Counted from the first letter of the stretch, positions 26,846-35,771 are shown. The stretch is 64,000 nt of DNA from Prauserella muralis (GCF_003202285.1 NZ_MASW01000005.1:372001-436000), one strand, 5' to 3'. Numbers and translations are program-made. Notes: generated by a model from the letters alone, not told the origin.

Positions 26846-26851
26846 TACCCT
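26846..26851 (+). promoter_or_regulatory. -10 element for leaderless pafA
   Basis: TACCCT ends 6 nt before the pafA ATG, so transcription should start at or within one base of it. This gives pafA its own promoter, apart from pup-prcBA. Confidence 0.5.
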
Positions 26852-26857
26852 TGAAGG

Positions 26858-28216
26858 ATGCAGCGGCGGATCTTTGGGATCGAAACCGAGTTCGGGGTCA
26901 CCTGCACCTTTCACGGTCAGCGCAGGTTGTCCCCCGACGAAGTGGCGCGGTACCTCTTCCGGCGAGTGGTGTCGTGGGGTCGGTCCTCGAACGTGTTCCT
27001 GTCCAACGGTTCCCGGCTCTACCTCGACGTGGGCTCGCATCCGGAGTACGCGACCGCCGAGTGTGACGATCTGACGCAGCTGGTCACGCATGACAAGGCC
27101 GGCGAGCGGATCCTGGAGGACCTGCTGGTCGATGCCGAGCGGCGGCTGGCCGACGAGGGGATCGGCGGGGACATCTTCCTGTTCAAGAACAACACCGACT
27201 CGGCGGGCAACTCCTACGGGTGCCACGAGAACTACCTGGTCACGCGGGCCGGGGAGTTCTCGCGGATCGCCGACGTGCTGCTGCCGTTCCTGGTGACCCG
27301 GCAGCTGGTGTGCGGTGCGGGCAAGGTGCTGCAGACGCCGCGGGGCGCCGTGTACTGCCTTTCGCAGCGTGCCGAGCACATCTGGGAGGGTGTGTCGAGC
27401 GCGACCACGCGGTCGCGGCCGATCATCAACACGCGTGACGAGCCGCACGCCGATGCCGAGCGTTACCGCAGGCTGCATGTCATCGTGGGCGACTCGAACA
27501 TGGCCGAGCCGACGACACTGCTGAAGGTCGGTACGGCGAACCTGGTGCTGGAGATGATCGAGCAGGGTGTCCAGTTCCGGGACTTCACGCTGGACAACCC
27601 GATCAGGGCGATCCGGGAGATCAGTCACGACCTGACCGGGCGCAGGCAGGTGCGGCTCGCGGGCGGGCGTGAGGCCTCGGCGCTGGAGATCCAGCGTGAG
27701 TACCACGCCAGGGCGGTGCAGCACGTGCAGACCAACGGCTCCGGGCCGACGGCCGAGCGGGTGGTCGAGTTGTGGGGCCGGGCGCTGGACGCGGTCGAGC
27801 AGCAGGACTTCTCAAAGATCGACACCGAGATCGACTGGGCGATCAAGCACCGGCTGGTGGAGCGTTACCGCAGCAAGAACAACCTGGACCTGTCGGATCC
27901 GAGGGTGGCGCAGCTGGATCTGGCCTACCACGACATCCGGCGGGGCCGCGGTGTGTTCGACCTGTTGCAGCGCAAGGGCCTGGTCAAGCGGGTGACCGAC
28001 GACGGGGAGATCGAACTGGCGAAGGATACCCCGCCGCAGACCACGCGGGCCAAGCTGCGCGGCGACTTCATCGCCGCCGCGCAGGCGGCCGGGCGGGACT
28101 TCACGGTCGACTGGGTGCACCTCAAGCTCAACGACCAGGCGCAGCGCACCGTGCTGTGCAAGGACCCGTTCCGGGCGGTCGACGAGCGGGTGGAGCGCCT
28201 GATCAACTCGCTCTGA
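26858..28216 (+). CDS. pafA: Pup-protein ligase
   Basis: Couples the C-terminal glutamate of Pup to lysines of target proteins using ATP. It is 452 residues, the usual length. Glu9 and Glu11 in FGIETEFG bind Mg-ATP, and Asp57 in [16 protein letters not shown] is the catalytic base. [20 protein letters not shown] and [18 protein letters not shown] are diagnostic, and the Dop-specific loop is absent. The C-terminal Pup-binding part ends [17 protein letters not shown]. It is separated from pafB and pafC by an MMPL transporter and TetR gene, unlike in mycobacteria. Confidence 0.97.
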   Translation: MQRRIFGIETEFGVTCTFHGQRRLSPDEVARYLFRRVVSWGRSSNVFLSNGSRLYLDVGSHPEYATAECDDLTQLVTHDKAGERILEDLLVDAERRLADEGIGGDIFLFKNNTDSAGNSYGCHENYLVTRAGEFSRIADVLLPFLVTRQLVCGAGKVLQTPRGAVYCLSQRAEHIWEGVSSATTRSRPIINTRDEPHADAERYRRLHVIVGDSNMAEPTTLLKVGTANLVLEMIEQGVQFRDFTLDNPIRAIREISHDLTGRRQVRLAGGREASALEIQREYHARAVQHVQTNGSGPTAERVVELWGRALDAVEQQDFSKIDTEIDWAIKHRLVERYRSKNNLDLSDPRVAQLDLAYHDIRRGRGVFDLLQRKGLVKRVTDDGEIELAKDTPPQTTRAKLRGDFIAAAQAAGRDFTVDWVHLKLNDQAQRTVLCKDPFRAVDERVERLINSL

Positions 28217-28260
28217 GCCCGCCGTCGCCCGGGTGTGCCGGCCGACACGCGGGGTGAGCC

Positions 28261-30411
28261 TCAGACCTGGACGGGTTTCCGTGGGTCTCGCGGCGCCGGT
28301 GGTGGCGTCTCGGTGAGGCCGATGCGGCGGTGGAGCCTGCGCAGCGGGCCCGGTGCCCACCAGGCGGCGCGCCCGAGCAGGCGGAGGCTTGCGGGAACCA
28401 GCAGGCCGCGGACGATGGTGGCGTCGACGAGGATGGCCAGGCCGGTGCCGATGCCGAACATCTGGATGAAGCTGACTCCGCTGGTGCCGAAGGCGAAGAA
28501 GCTCACCGCAAGCAGGACGGCGGCCATCGAGACGATGCGGCCCGTGCGGGACAGGCCGTCGACGGCCGCGTGGACGGTGCCGACCCCGTGGTCGTGGGCT
28601 TCCTTGATGCGGCTGAGGACGATCACCTCGTAGTCCATGGACAGGCCGAAGGCGATGCAGAACAGCAGCATGAGCATGCTGGTGTCCAGCGGCAGCGGGG
28701 TGAAACCGAGCACCGAGGACAGCCAGCCCTGCTGGAAGACCAGCACGAGCACGCCGAAGGTCGCCGAGAGGGCCAGCATGTTGAGCACGAGGGCGCGCAG
28801 CGGCTGGACGACGCTGCCGGTGAACAGGAACAGCAGCACGAACGTGGTCAGCGCGATGAGGCCCAGCGCGAAGGGCAGCAGGTCGGCGATGGCGGTGGTG
28901 CTGTCGAGCAGCACGGCGGCGTCACCGCCGACGAGTGTGTCCACGCCCCGTGGTGGGGGCAGGTCCCGGATGTGTTCGACCACCTGGCGCGCGGCCTCCG
29001 AGCGGGACTCCTCGGCGGTGAGGACGGTGTAGTGCTGGCCCTGGGCGGCGGGCTGCACGCCGGTGACGCCGGGCACGGCCGCGAGTCGTTCGGCGTAGTC
29101 GGCGGCGTCGGCCTGCTCGACGGGGCCGGTGGTGACCACCTGCACGGCGCGCGTGGTGTCACCGGGGAAGTCCTCCCGCAGGGTGTCTCCGACGATCCGG
29201 CTGGAGGCGGAGGTGGGCAGCACGCGCTCGTCGGGGGTGCCGAACTCGACCCGCAGCAGCGGGGCCGCGGCGAGCACGAGCAGCAGTACGGCGGGTGCCG
29301 CGATCAGCAGCGGCCTGCGGGCGGCGGTGCCGGCGACCCGGCCCCAGAAGCCGGACACGGTGGTCGGTGCGTGGCGCCGCCAGGGCAGCGCCCCGGCGTT
29401 GACGCGCGGGCCGAGGACGGCGAGCAGGGCGGGCAGGGTGAAGAGCGCGGCCAGCATGGCGATGAGCACGACGCCGATGCCCGCGTAGGCGAAGGAGCGC
29501 AGGAAGTACTGCGGGAACAGCAGCAGCGCCGACAGCGCGGCGGCCACGGTGATGGCGCCGAAGGTGACGGTGCGGCCCGCGGTCTGCACGGTGCGGACCA
29601 CCGCGTCGCGGGTGGCCAGGCCTGCGCCGAGCTCCTCGCGGAACCGGCTGACCATCAGCAGCGCGTAGTCGATGGCGAGGCCGAGCCCGAGGCCGGTGGT
29701 GAGGTTGATGGCGAACACGGACACGTCGGTGAGCGAGCCGAGTACCGACAGTTCGGCGAACGTGCCGAGGATGGCGATGCCGCCGATGGCCAGCGGGAGC
29801 AGGGCGGCGACGACGCTGCCGAAGACGAGCACGAGCAGCACGAGGATCAGCGGGACGGCGATCGATTCGGCGATCAGCAGGTCGGTGCCGACTTGGTCGC
29901 TGATGTCGGCGCCGACGGCGGCGCCTCCTCCGAGGTCGACGCGGATGGGACCGTCGGTGCCGCGGTAGCGCTCGGCGAGGTGCTCCACGGCGCTGCGGCT
30001 GTCGCCCGCGTCGCCCAGGTCGTCGGCGAGGCGGGCGGTGACGAGGGCGTGGTCGCCGTCGGGCGACCGCAGCGGTGGGGCGCCGGTGCTGAAGTACGAG
30101 GTGACGCCGGTGAGTGCGGGTTCGGCGGAGAGCCTGCCGGTGAGGCGTTCGCCCGCCGCCCTGGCGGCGGGGTCGTCCACGGTGCCGGTGCCGGCGCTGA
30201 CGACGAAGACGAGGTCGGCCGGGCCGTCGAAGCGGTCTTCGAGGGCGTCGGCGGCAAGGCTGGATTCGGCGGCGGGGTCGGCGAAGCCTTCCGCCTGCAG
30301 TTTGCCGAAGGCGGTGAAGCCGAGCGCACCCGCGCCGGCCAGGACGAGAACGGTGACCGCCAGCACCGCGCGGGCGTGGTCCGCGGCGAACCGGCCGATA
30401 CGAGCGAACAT
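28261..30411 (-). CDS. MMPL/RND family membrane transporter
   Basis: A 716-residue exporter with the two-fold RND layout: TM1, a large extracytoplasmic loop (about 40-170), TM2-6, TM7, a second loop (about 400-520) and TM8-12. Signature segments are GLAIDYALLMVSRFREEL and FGLSMDYEVIVLSRIKE, carrying the proton-relay Asp-Tyr pairs. Mycobacterial MmpL proteins export lipids; small MMPL proteins like this also export drugs. ATG at 30411 (MFARIGRFAADH) has GGGG six bases upstream; an earlier in-frame ATG at 30426 abuts the operator. Controlled by the divergent TetR gene by inference. Confidence 0.88.
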   Translation of the reverse strand: MFARIGRFAADHARAVLAVTVLVLAGAGALGFTAFGKLQAEGFADPAAESSLAADALEDRFDGPADLVFVVSAGTGTVDDPAARAAGERLTGRLSAEPALTGVTSYFSTGAPPLRSPDGDHALVTARLADDLGDAGDSRSAVEHLAERYRGTDGPIRVDLGGGAAVGADISDQVGTDLLIAESIAVPLILVLLVLVFGSVVAALLPLAIGGIAILGTFAELSVLGSLTDVSVFAINLTTGLGLGLAIDYALLMVSRFREELGAGLATRDAVVRTVQTAGRTVTFGAITVAAALSALLLFPQYFLRSFAYAGIGVVLIAMLAALFTLPALLAVLGPRVNAGALPWRRHAPTTVSGFWGRVAGTAARRPLLIAAPAVLLLVLAAAPLLRVEFGTPDERVLPTSASSRIVGDTLREDFPGDTTRAVQVVTTGPVEQADAADYAERLAAVPGVTGVQPAAQGQHYTVLTAEESRSEAARQVVEHIRDLPPPRGVDTLVGGDAAVLLDSTTAIADLLPFALGLIALTTFVLLFLFTGSVVQPLRALVLNMLALSATFGVLVLVFQQGWLSSVLGFTPLPLDTSMLMLLFCIAFGLSMDYEVIVLSRIKEAHDHGVGTVHAAVDGLSRTGRIVSMAAVLLAVSFFAFGTSGVSFIQMFGIGTGLAILVDATIVRGLLVPASLRLLGRAAWWAPGPLRRLHRRIGLTETPPPAPRDPRKPVQV

Positions 30412-30428
30412 GGCAACCCCAGTCATCG

Positions 30429-30490
30429 ATGTTGACGCATGTAAACTTGGCAGGCGTTAACTTGCCACCGATGTACACGGGTGTCAACAT
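30429..30490. promoter_or_regulatory. TetR operator region between the MMPL transporter and its regulator
   Basis: An inverted pair ATGTTGAC (30429-30436) and GTCAACAT (30483-30490) brackets the region. Inside are TGGCA/TGCCA arms (30448-30452, 30463-30467) around GTTAAC, and the near-repeat AACTTGGCA / AACTTGCCA. TTGACG at 30432 could be a -35 for the regulator. The nested symmetry suggests two repressor sites covering both promoters. Confidence 0.55.
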
Positions 30491-30496
30491 TGCGCT

Positions 30497-31177
30497 GTGA
30501 GTTCCTCAGTTTCTGTTCGAGCCGGCTATCACCACGGCGACCTGCGCAACGCGCTCATCGAGGCCGCGGCGGAACTGGCCCGCACGGGCGGGCCGCAAGC
30601 CGTGACCATCCGCGCGGCCGCCAGGGCGGTCGGCGTCACGCCGACCGCCGCCTACCGGCACTTCTCGGGCCACGAGCAGCTGCTCGACGCGACCAGGGAC
30701 GAGGCGATGCTGCGCATGTCGCAGGCGATGAACACGGAGCTGGCCTGCCGCCCCGAGGACACCGACCGTGTCACCAGGGCCCTGCGCGACCTCGCCGCGA
30801 TCGGGCGTGGTTACCTCAACTTCGCGCTGGCTCAGCCGGGCCTGTTCCGCACGGCGTTCTGCCTCGACGCCAAGCCGCTGCCGCCGGTGGACGAGCAGGT
30901 CAACGACGGCCCGTTCCAGAAGCTGCTCACCGTGCTCGACGAGCTGGTCGACTGTGGTTACCTGCCCGCCGAGCGGCGTCCGATGGCGGAGTTCGCCGCG
31001 TGGTCGCTGGTGCACGGGATGGCCACGCTGCTGATCGACGGCGCGCTGAGCGACGCGGGGGAGGACGTCCGCAAGGAGGTCGTCGTGCGGTCGATGACCA
31101 TCTTCGCCGAAGGTCTCGGCGGCGCAACGCTGACCCCCGAGCTGCGCGCGGCCGTGGCCGACGCCGCCCGTGGATGA
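30497..31177 (+). CDS. TetR family regulator with WHG domain
   Basis: A 226-residue repressor. The N-terminal helix-turn-helix covers about 12-60 (YHHGDLRNALIEAAAELA, TIRAAARAVGVTPTAAYRHF). The C-terminal domain with EFAAWSLVHGMATLLIDGAL is the WHG (TetR_C_33) ligand-binding type. Divergent from the MMPL transporter with a symmetric operator region between, so it most likely represses the exporter and itself and is released by an exported ligand. GTG start at 30497. Confidence 0.88.
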   Translation: MSSSVSVRAGYHHGDLRNALIEAAAELARTGGPQAVTIRAAARAVGVTPTAAYRHFSGHEQLLDATRDEAMLRMSQAMNTELACRPEDTDRVTRALRDLAAIGRGYLNFALAQPGLFRTAFCLDAKPLPPVDEQVNDGPFQKLLTVLDELVDCGYLPAERRPMAEFAAWSLVHGMATLLIDGALSDAGEDVRKEVVVRSMTIFAEGLGGATLTPELRAAVADAARG

Positions 31178-31226
31178 CGTGCGCGTGTCTGGCCGACACC
31201 TGCCCCGCGCCGCAGGGTACGCGAGC

Positions 31227-31232
31227 TAGGGT
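31227..31232 (+). promoter_or_regulatory. -10 element for leaderless pafB
   Basis: TAGGGT ends 7 nt before the GTG at 31240. The pafBC operon therefore has its own promoter after the inserted transporter/regulator pair. Confidence 0.55.
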
Positions 31233-31239
31233 TGGCAAG

Positions 31240-32217
31240 GTGTCGACCGCCCGCGCCGAGCGCCTGGTCAACCTGGTGCTCGCACTCCTGTCCACTCGGC
31301 AGTACCTGACCGCCGAGCGGATTCGCGGGATCGTGCCCGGATACGCCGACGCCGCCACCGACGAGGCGTTCTCCCGCATGTTCGAGCGGGACAAGACCGA
31401 GCTGCGCGAGCTGGGCATCCCGCTGGAGACCGGGCGCAACTCCGTGTTCGACTCGGTCGAGGGCTACCGGATCGCGCGCCGCGACTACGAACTCGGCGAG
31501 ATCGACCTGGCCCCCGACGAGGCGGCCGCCGTGGCGCTCGCCGTGCGGCTGTGGGACTCGCCCGAGCTGACCGGGCAGGCGCAGGGCGCGCTGGTGAAGC
31601 TGCGCGCGGCCGGGGTGGAGGTCGACGAGAACCCGTCCACGCTCGTGGAGCCGCGGGTGCACACCGAACCGGCGTTCGCCCCGCTGCTCGCGGCGGTGCA
31701 GCGGGGGCAGGTGGTGCGCTTCGACTACCGCCGCTCCGACTCTCCGGAGCGGCGCTCGCGCACGCTGGAGCCGTGGGGCGTGGTGTCGTGGAAGGGCCGC
31801 TGGTACGTCGTCGGGCACGACCGCGACCGCGCCGCGCCGCGCTGCTTCCGGCTCTCGCGCATCATCGGCGCGGTGAAGGCGGTCGGCAAGCCGGGCGCCG
31901 TGACCCGGCCTCCGGACGTCAACCTGCTGGAGTTCGTGGCGGGCACGACGCCGCACGATCCCTCGCCCGCCGCCACGGCGCGGCTGTGGGTGGCCGAGGG
32001 CCGGGCCGCCGGGGTGCGCAGACACGCCCGCGTGGTGGGCCGGATGACCGTCGGCGCCGACGACGGCGACGTGGTGGAGATCGACCTGTTCTACCCGGAA
32101 AGCGCCGCCGACTGGATCGCCGGGCACGGCCCCGACGTCGTCGTGCTGGAGCCGGACGTCCTGGCCAAGGCGGTGCAGGACCGGCTGGAGGCCGTCGTGC
32201 ACGGGGAGCACGGATGA
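31240..32217 (+). CDS. pafB: PafB, WYL-domain DNA-damage transcription activator subunit
   Basis: Forms the PafBC heterodimer that activates recA and many repair genes independently of LexA in mycobacteria. The 325-residue protein has an N-terminal winged helix (STARAERLVNLVLALLSTR, then FSRMFERDKTELRELG), a WYL core (about 145-240: VRFDYRRSDS, SRTLEPWGVVSWKGRWYVVG, CFRLSRIIGAV) and the WCX extension at the C terminus. GTG at 31240 is set by TAGGGT 7 nt upstream. The stop overlaps the pafC ATG as ATGA. Confidence 0.94.
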   Translation: MSTARAERLVNLVLALLSTRQYLTAERIRGIVPGYADAATDEAFSRMFERDKTELRELGIPLETGRNSVFDSVEGYRIARRDYELGEIDLAPDEAAAVALAVRLWDSPELTGQAQGALVKLRAAGVEVDENPSTLVEPRVHTEPAFAPLLAAVQRGQVVRFDYRRSDSPERRSRTLEPWGVVSWKGRWYVVGHDRDRAAPRCFRLSRIIGAVKAVGKPGAVTRPPDVNLLEFVAGTTPHDPSPAATARLWVAEGRAAGVRRHARVVGRMTVGADDGDVVEIDLFYPESAADWIAGHGPDVVVLEPDVLAKAVQDRLEAVVHGEHG

Positions 32218-33194
32218 GCGGGTCGACCGAACGGCTGCCCCGGCTGCTGGCCCTGGTGCCCTACCTGCTCGCGCGGCCGGGCATCAAGATCGAGCAGGCC
32301 GCGCACGACTTCGACGTCAGCGCCAGGCAGCTGCGCAAGGACCTGGAGCTGCTGTGGATGTGCGGGCTGCCCGGCTACGGGCCGGGCGATCTGATCGACC
32401 TTTCCTTCGACGGCGACACCGTGTCGGTGACCTACGACGCGGGCATGAACCGGCCGCTGCGGCTCACCGGCGGTGAGGCCAGCGCGCTGGTCATCGCGCT
32501 GAAGGCGCTCGCCGAGACGCCGGGCGTGGTGGACACCGACGCGGTGCACAGGGCGATCGCCAAGATCGAGGCGGCCGCGGGCGATGCCCGGCCCTCCGGG
32601 GTCGTGGTGGGCCACGCGGTGCGCGAGCGGGAGGCCACCGCCCGGACCCGGGAGACGGTGCGTGCCGCGTTGCAGGCGGGCCGCGCGCTGCACCTGCGCT
32701 ACTACACGGCGTCCAAGGACCAGGTCACCGAGCGCACCGTCGACCCGATGCGGCTGCTCATCGTGCAGGCCAACAGCTACCTCGAGGCGTGGTGCCGGCG
32801 CGCTCAGGCGGTGCGGATGTTCCGGCTGGACCGCATCGACCGGCTGGAGGTGCTCGACGAGCCCGCCCGGCCGCCCGCCGACGCCCGGCCGACCGACGTC
32901 TCCGACGGGGTGTTCACCCCCGACGAGAGCTACCCCGACGCCGAGCTCGTGCTGGATCCCGACACCCGATGGGTCGCCGAGTACTACCCGTGTGAGGAGC
33001 TCGCGGAGCTGGACGGCGGGCGGTTGCGCGTGCGGATGCGCTACGGCGACGAGTCCTGGATGGTGCGGCTCGTGCTGGGCCTCGGCGGCGGCGTCCGGGT
33101 CGAGAAGCCCGCCCAGCTGGCGCAAGCTGTCCGACAGCGGGCAGCCGACGCGCTGGCGCGGGCGCGTCACCTGCCCGTCACCTTGCCCCAGTAA
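32214..33194 (+). CDS. pafC: PafC, WYL-domain DNA-damage transcription activator subunit
   Basis: Partner of PafB, 326 residues, same architecture: winged helix (LPRLLALVPYLLARPGIKIE, DFDVSARQLRKDLELLWMCG), WYL domain (LHLRYYTASKDQVTERTV, SYLEAWCRRAQAVRMFRLDR) and C-terminal WCX region (EYYPCEELAELDGGRLRV). The WYL motif proper is degenerate, with Tyr-Leu-Glu-Ala-Trp in place. ATG at 32214 overlaps the pafB stop, so the two are translated together. Its TAA stop forms part of a TAAACT promoter element for the next gene. Confidence 0.94.
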   Translation: MSGSTERLPRLLALVPYLLARPGIKIEQAAHDFDVSARQLRKDLELLWMCGLPGYGPGDLIDLSFDGDTVSVTYDAGMNRPLRLTGGEASALVIALKALAETPGVVDTDAVHRAIAKIEAAAGDARPSGVVVGHAVREREATARTRETVRAALQAGRALHLRYYTASKDQVTERTVDPMRLLIVQANSYLEAWCRRAQAVRMFRLDRIDRLEVLDEPARPPADARPTDVSDGVFTPDESYPDAELVLDPDTRWVAEYYPCEELAELDGGRLRVRMRYGDESWMVRLVLGLGGGVRVEKPAQLAQAVRQRAADALARARHLPVTLPQ

Positions 33195-33204
33195 ACTCCT
33201 CGAC

Positions 33205-33450
33205 GTGTTGTATGTGCTGAGCGTCGGGCTCGTTGCGCTCGGGATTCTCGTTCTCGGTATCGCCGCTGTCCGGATCGTGCGGGCCTTGCGCACGTACAGC
33301 CGGACGGCGAGCATGGTCTCGGCGAGTGCCCACGATCGTCTCGGCCTGCTGCGCGCGCGGTCGGCGGCGCTCAAGGTCGCCGTCGGCGAGCGGCGTGTTC
33401 GCTCGCGCACAACGGATGCACAGCCAGTACGATCGATCGTGAACGAGTAA
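33205..33450 (+). CDS. Small single-pass membrane protein between pafC and tatA
   Basis: An 81-residue protein. MLYVLSVGLVALGILVLGIA then AVRIVRAL is one transmembrane helix (about 3-25); the rest is a basic, helical cytosolic tail (RTYSRTASMVSASAHDRLG, LRARSAALKVAVGERRVRSR). There is no known domain. The GTG at 33205 lies 7 nt after TAAACT, whose TAA is the pafC stop. It is followed by tatA after 12 bp. A role in the Tat system or in PafBC control is possible from position only; the topology (short N-terminal anchor and amphipathic tail) recalls TatB-like proteins, but no sequence match is claimed. Confidence 0.7.
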   Translation: MLYVLSVGLVALGILVLGIAAVRIVRALRTYSRTASMVSASAHDRLGLLRARSAALKVAVGERRVRSRTTDAQPVRSIVNE

Positions 33451-33462
33451 GGGAGGCCACTG

Positions 33463-33804
33463 ATGGGTGCATTGCAGCCGTGGCACTTGATCATCCTGGT
33501 CCTTGTCGTGGTTCTGCTGTTCGGCGCCAAACGGCTTCCGGACGCCGCGCGGTCGATCGGCAAGTCCATGAAGATCTTCAAGGCCGAGACCAAGGACATG
33601 CGCGGCGAGTCGGGCGAGTCCGACACGTCGGCCACCGACGCCGAGACCCGGCAGCTGACCGCGTCCTCCTCCGCGTCTTCCTCGACGGCCGCGCAGGCCG
33701 ACGACAAGGACCAGCAGCTTGCCGATCTGCAGCGCCAGCTGAACGAGCTGAAGAGCCAGCAGCCGAACGGGACCGCGGACCAGGCCCAGAAGAACGTCAG
33801 CTGA
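33463..33804 (+). CDS. tatA: Twin-arginine translocase subunit TatA
   Basis: Pore-forming or membrane-destabilising subunit of the Tat export system. The 113-residue protein has an N-terminal membrane helix ([15 protein letters not shown], about 7-21), the hinge [20 protein letters not shown] and amphipathic helix, then a charged Ser/Thr/Gln tail rich in disorder. The FGxKRLPD motif is the family signature. GGGAGG precedes ATG at 33463. tatC follows after 37 bp. Confidence 0.95.
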   Translation: MGALQPWHLIILVLVVVLLFGAKRLPDAARSIGKSMKIFKAETKDMRGESGESDTSATDAETRQLTASSSASSSTAAQADDKDQQLADLQRQLNELKSQQPNGTADQAQKNVS

Positions 33805-33841
33805 ACAACGGCCGTTTGGTCGCGAGAGAACGGAATTCTCC

Positions 33842-34801
33842 GTGACGGACTCCTCCGACAAGCGCCGGATGCGGCCGGGTAAGCGGCGGATGCGGAGCCG
33901 TCGGTACAACCCCGACGGCACGATGACGCTCATCGAGCACATCTACGAGTTCCGCCGTCGTCTCGGCTACGCGCTGCTGGCGATCATCGCCGGTGGCATC
34001 CTCGGGTTCCTGTGGTTCAGCAACCGGGTCGGTCCCATCCCGTCGCTCGGCGACCTGGTGACCGGCCCGTACTGCGCCATTCCCGCCGATCAGCGGTATC
34101 CGCGGGGCGAGCAGTGCCAGCTGCTGCAGACCGTGCCCTTCGAGGCCTTCATGATCCAGTTGAAGGTCGGCCTCACCGCGGGCGCGGTGCTGTTCGCGCC
34201 GCTGTGGCTCTACCAGCTGTGGGCGTTCATCGCGCCGGGGCTGTACTCGAAGGAGCGCAAGTACGCGCTGACGTTCGTCGGGTTCGCCAGCGTGCTGTTC
34301 GCGGCGGGCGCCGTGCTCGCCTACCTGATGGTGCCGCACGCCCTGGAGCTGCTGACCAACTTCGGTGGCGAGGCGTTCGCCACGTGGTTCACCGGTGACA
34401 AGTACATCTCGTTCGTGCTGTCGCTGCTGCTGATCTTCGGGGTGAGCTTCGAGCTGCCGCTGCTGATCATCATGCTCAACCGGGTCGGCGTGGTCCGTTA
34501 CGACACGATGAAGAAGTGGCGGCGGGGCATCATCTTCATCCTGTTCGTGTTCGCCGCGTTCGTGACGCCCGCGGACCCGTTCTCGATGATCGCGCTGGCC
34601 GGTGCGCTGACGCTGCTGTTCGAGCTGGCCCTGCAGGTCACGCGCCTGCACGACCGCAAGCGCGACCGGCAGCGGCAGGACGAGGGCTGGGACCAGCTCT
34701 CCGACGACGAGGCCGCGCCGTTCGAGTACACGCCCAGCACGGTCGAGGACGAGCCGCCCGCCAAACCCAGCGCGGCGAGCAGCACCGACGACGTGACCTG
34801 A
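33842..34801 (+). CDS. tatC: Twin-arginine translocase subunit TatC
   Basis: Receptor for twin-arginine signal peptides in the cytoplasmic membrane. It is 319 residues with six membrane helices after a basic 35-residue N-terminal extension (RRMRPGKRRMRSRRYNPDG). Conserved segments are MTLIEHIYEFRRRLGYALL, the signal-binding first loop, YKLW-like FAPLWLYQLWAFIAPGLYSK, and FALVVTPADPFSMI-like AAFVTPADPFSMIALAG. A Glu/Asp/Pro-rich tail follows. GTG at 33842. The lipid-kinase gene starts 8 bp after the stop, so it may belong to the same operon. Confidence 0.96.
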   Translation: MTDSSDKRRMRPGKRRMRSRRYNPDGTMTLIEHIYEFRRRLGYALLAIIAGGILGFLWFSNRVGPIPSLGDLVTGPYCAIPADQRYPRGEQCQLLQTVPFEAFMIQLKVGLTAGAVLFAPLWLYQLWAFIAPGLYSKERKYALTFVGFASVLFAAGAVLAYLMVPHALELLTNFGGEAFATWFTGDKYISFVLSLLLIFGVSFELPLLIIMLNRVGVVRYDTMKKWRRGIIFILFVFAAFVTPADPFSMIALAGALTLLFELALQVTRLHDRKRDRQRQDEGWDQLSDDEAAPFEYTPSTVEDEPPAKPSAASSTDDVT

Positions 34802-34808
34802 TCCGGCC

Positions 34809-35690
34809 ATGGGCGTGCATGCGGCGCTGGCCGTGCATCCCGCGTCGGGCAAGGGTGCGGCGGCGCGGATCGCGGGCAGTGTGGCCGCGCGGCTGCGCGA
34901 GCACGTGGACCGGCTGGACGTCCTCAGCGCGAACACGGTGGAGGAGTCGCGCGCGCTGATGACCGATGCGCGCGCCGCGGGGCTGGACGTGCTGGTGGTC
35001 GTGGGCGGTGACGGTGCCGCCCACCAGGCCGTGCAGTTCTGCGCGGGCACCGACGTCGCGCTGGGCGTCGTGCCCTCCGGCACCGGCAACGACTTCGCGA
35101 GGGCGCTCGGCGTGCCCGCCGATCCGCTGGCCGCGACCGAGACGATCGCGGCCGCGCTGGCGCAGGGCCGCACGCGCCGGATCGACCTCGGCCAGGTCGG
35201 CGGCACCTGGTTCGGCACCGTGCTCTGCGCGGGCTTCGACGCCATGGTCAACGAGCGCGCCAACCGGATGCGCTGGCCGTCCGGGCGGCGCCGGTACGAC
35301 CTCGCCGTCGTCGCCGGACTGGCGGCACTGCGTCCACGGCCGCTGGTCGTGCGCACCGAGTCGGACCGGCTGGAGCTCGACGCCACGCTCGTGGCCGTGG
35401 GCAACACCGGCTGGTACGGGGGAGGGGTGCCGGTCTGCCCGGACGCGCGCCCCGACGACGGTGTTCTCGACGTGACCGTGGTGGGCAGGGCCACGCGGAG
35501 CCAGCTGCTGCGCATGCTGCCGACGCTGCGCACCGGGCGGCATCTGCGGCATCCTGCGGTGCGCACCCTGCGCGCGAGGGAGGTCAGCCTGTCGGGCAGC
35601 GACTGGCCCGCCTACGCCGACGGCGAGTCGCTCGGCAGGCTGCCGGTGTCCATCCGTTGTGCGCCGGAGTCGCTGACCGTGCTCGCCTAG
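34809..35690 (+). CDS. Diacylglycerol/sphingosine kinase-like lipid kinase
   Basis: A 293-residue protein of the DAGK catalytic family. N-terminal AALAVHPASGKGAAARIAGS, the nucleotide loop VVVGGDGAAHQAVQF (about 75), VVPSGTGNDFARALG (about 95) and the C-terminal YADGESLGRLPVSIR (about 265) are all present. It phosphorylates a lipid such as diacylglycerol at the membrane. It begins 8 bp after tatC. This is the second lipid-kinase domain in the window, after the PAP2 fusion at 25295-26824; it is the simple, unfused type. Confidence 0.88.
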   Translation: MGVHAALAVHPASGKGAAARIAGSVAARLREHVDRLDVLSANTVEESRALMTDARAAGLDVLVVVGGDGAAHQAVQFCAGTDVALGVVPSGTGNDFARALGVPADPLAATETIAAALAQGRTRRIDLGQVGGTWFGTVLCAGFDAMVNERANRMRWPSGRRRYDLAVVAGLAALRPRPLVVRTESDRLELDATLVAVGNTGWYGGGVPVCPDARPDDGVLDVTVVGRATRSQLLRMLPTLRTGRHLRHPAVRTLRAREVSLSGSDWPAYADGESLGRLPVSIRCAPESLTVLA

Positions 35691-35705
35691 CCTGCGCGCC
35701 CGTCC

Positions 35706-35758
35706 GAGCCCACGGTGACCTTGGGTACCTCCCCGGTACCGAAGGTGCCCTTCGGCTC
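35706..35758. repeat. Interspersed palindromic element, family B, copy 1
   Basis: About 53 bp with GAGCC at one end and TTCGGCTC at the other, containing GGTACC twice. Read on the minus strand it begins GAGCCGAAGGGCACC and matches elements at 58544-58595 and 62418-62470. It lies between the convergent lipid-kinase and MmcQ/YjbR genes and can fold into a hairpin, so a terminator role is likely. Confidence 0.75.
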
Positions 35759-35771
35759 GGCGCCGGACGGA

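Noticed and set aside
28217-28260. Terminator hairpin between pafA and the MMPL gene
   Set aside because: Only a short imperfect stem around GCCGGC could be drawn; too weak to call.
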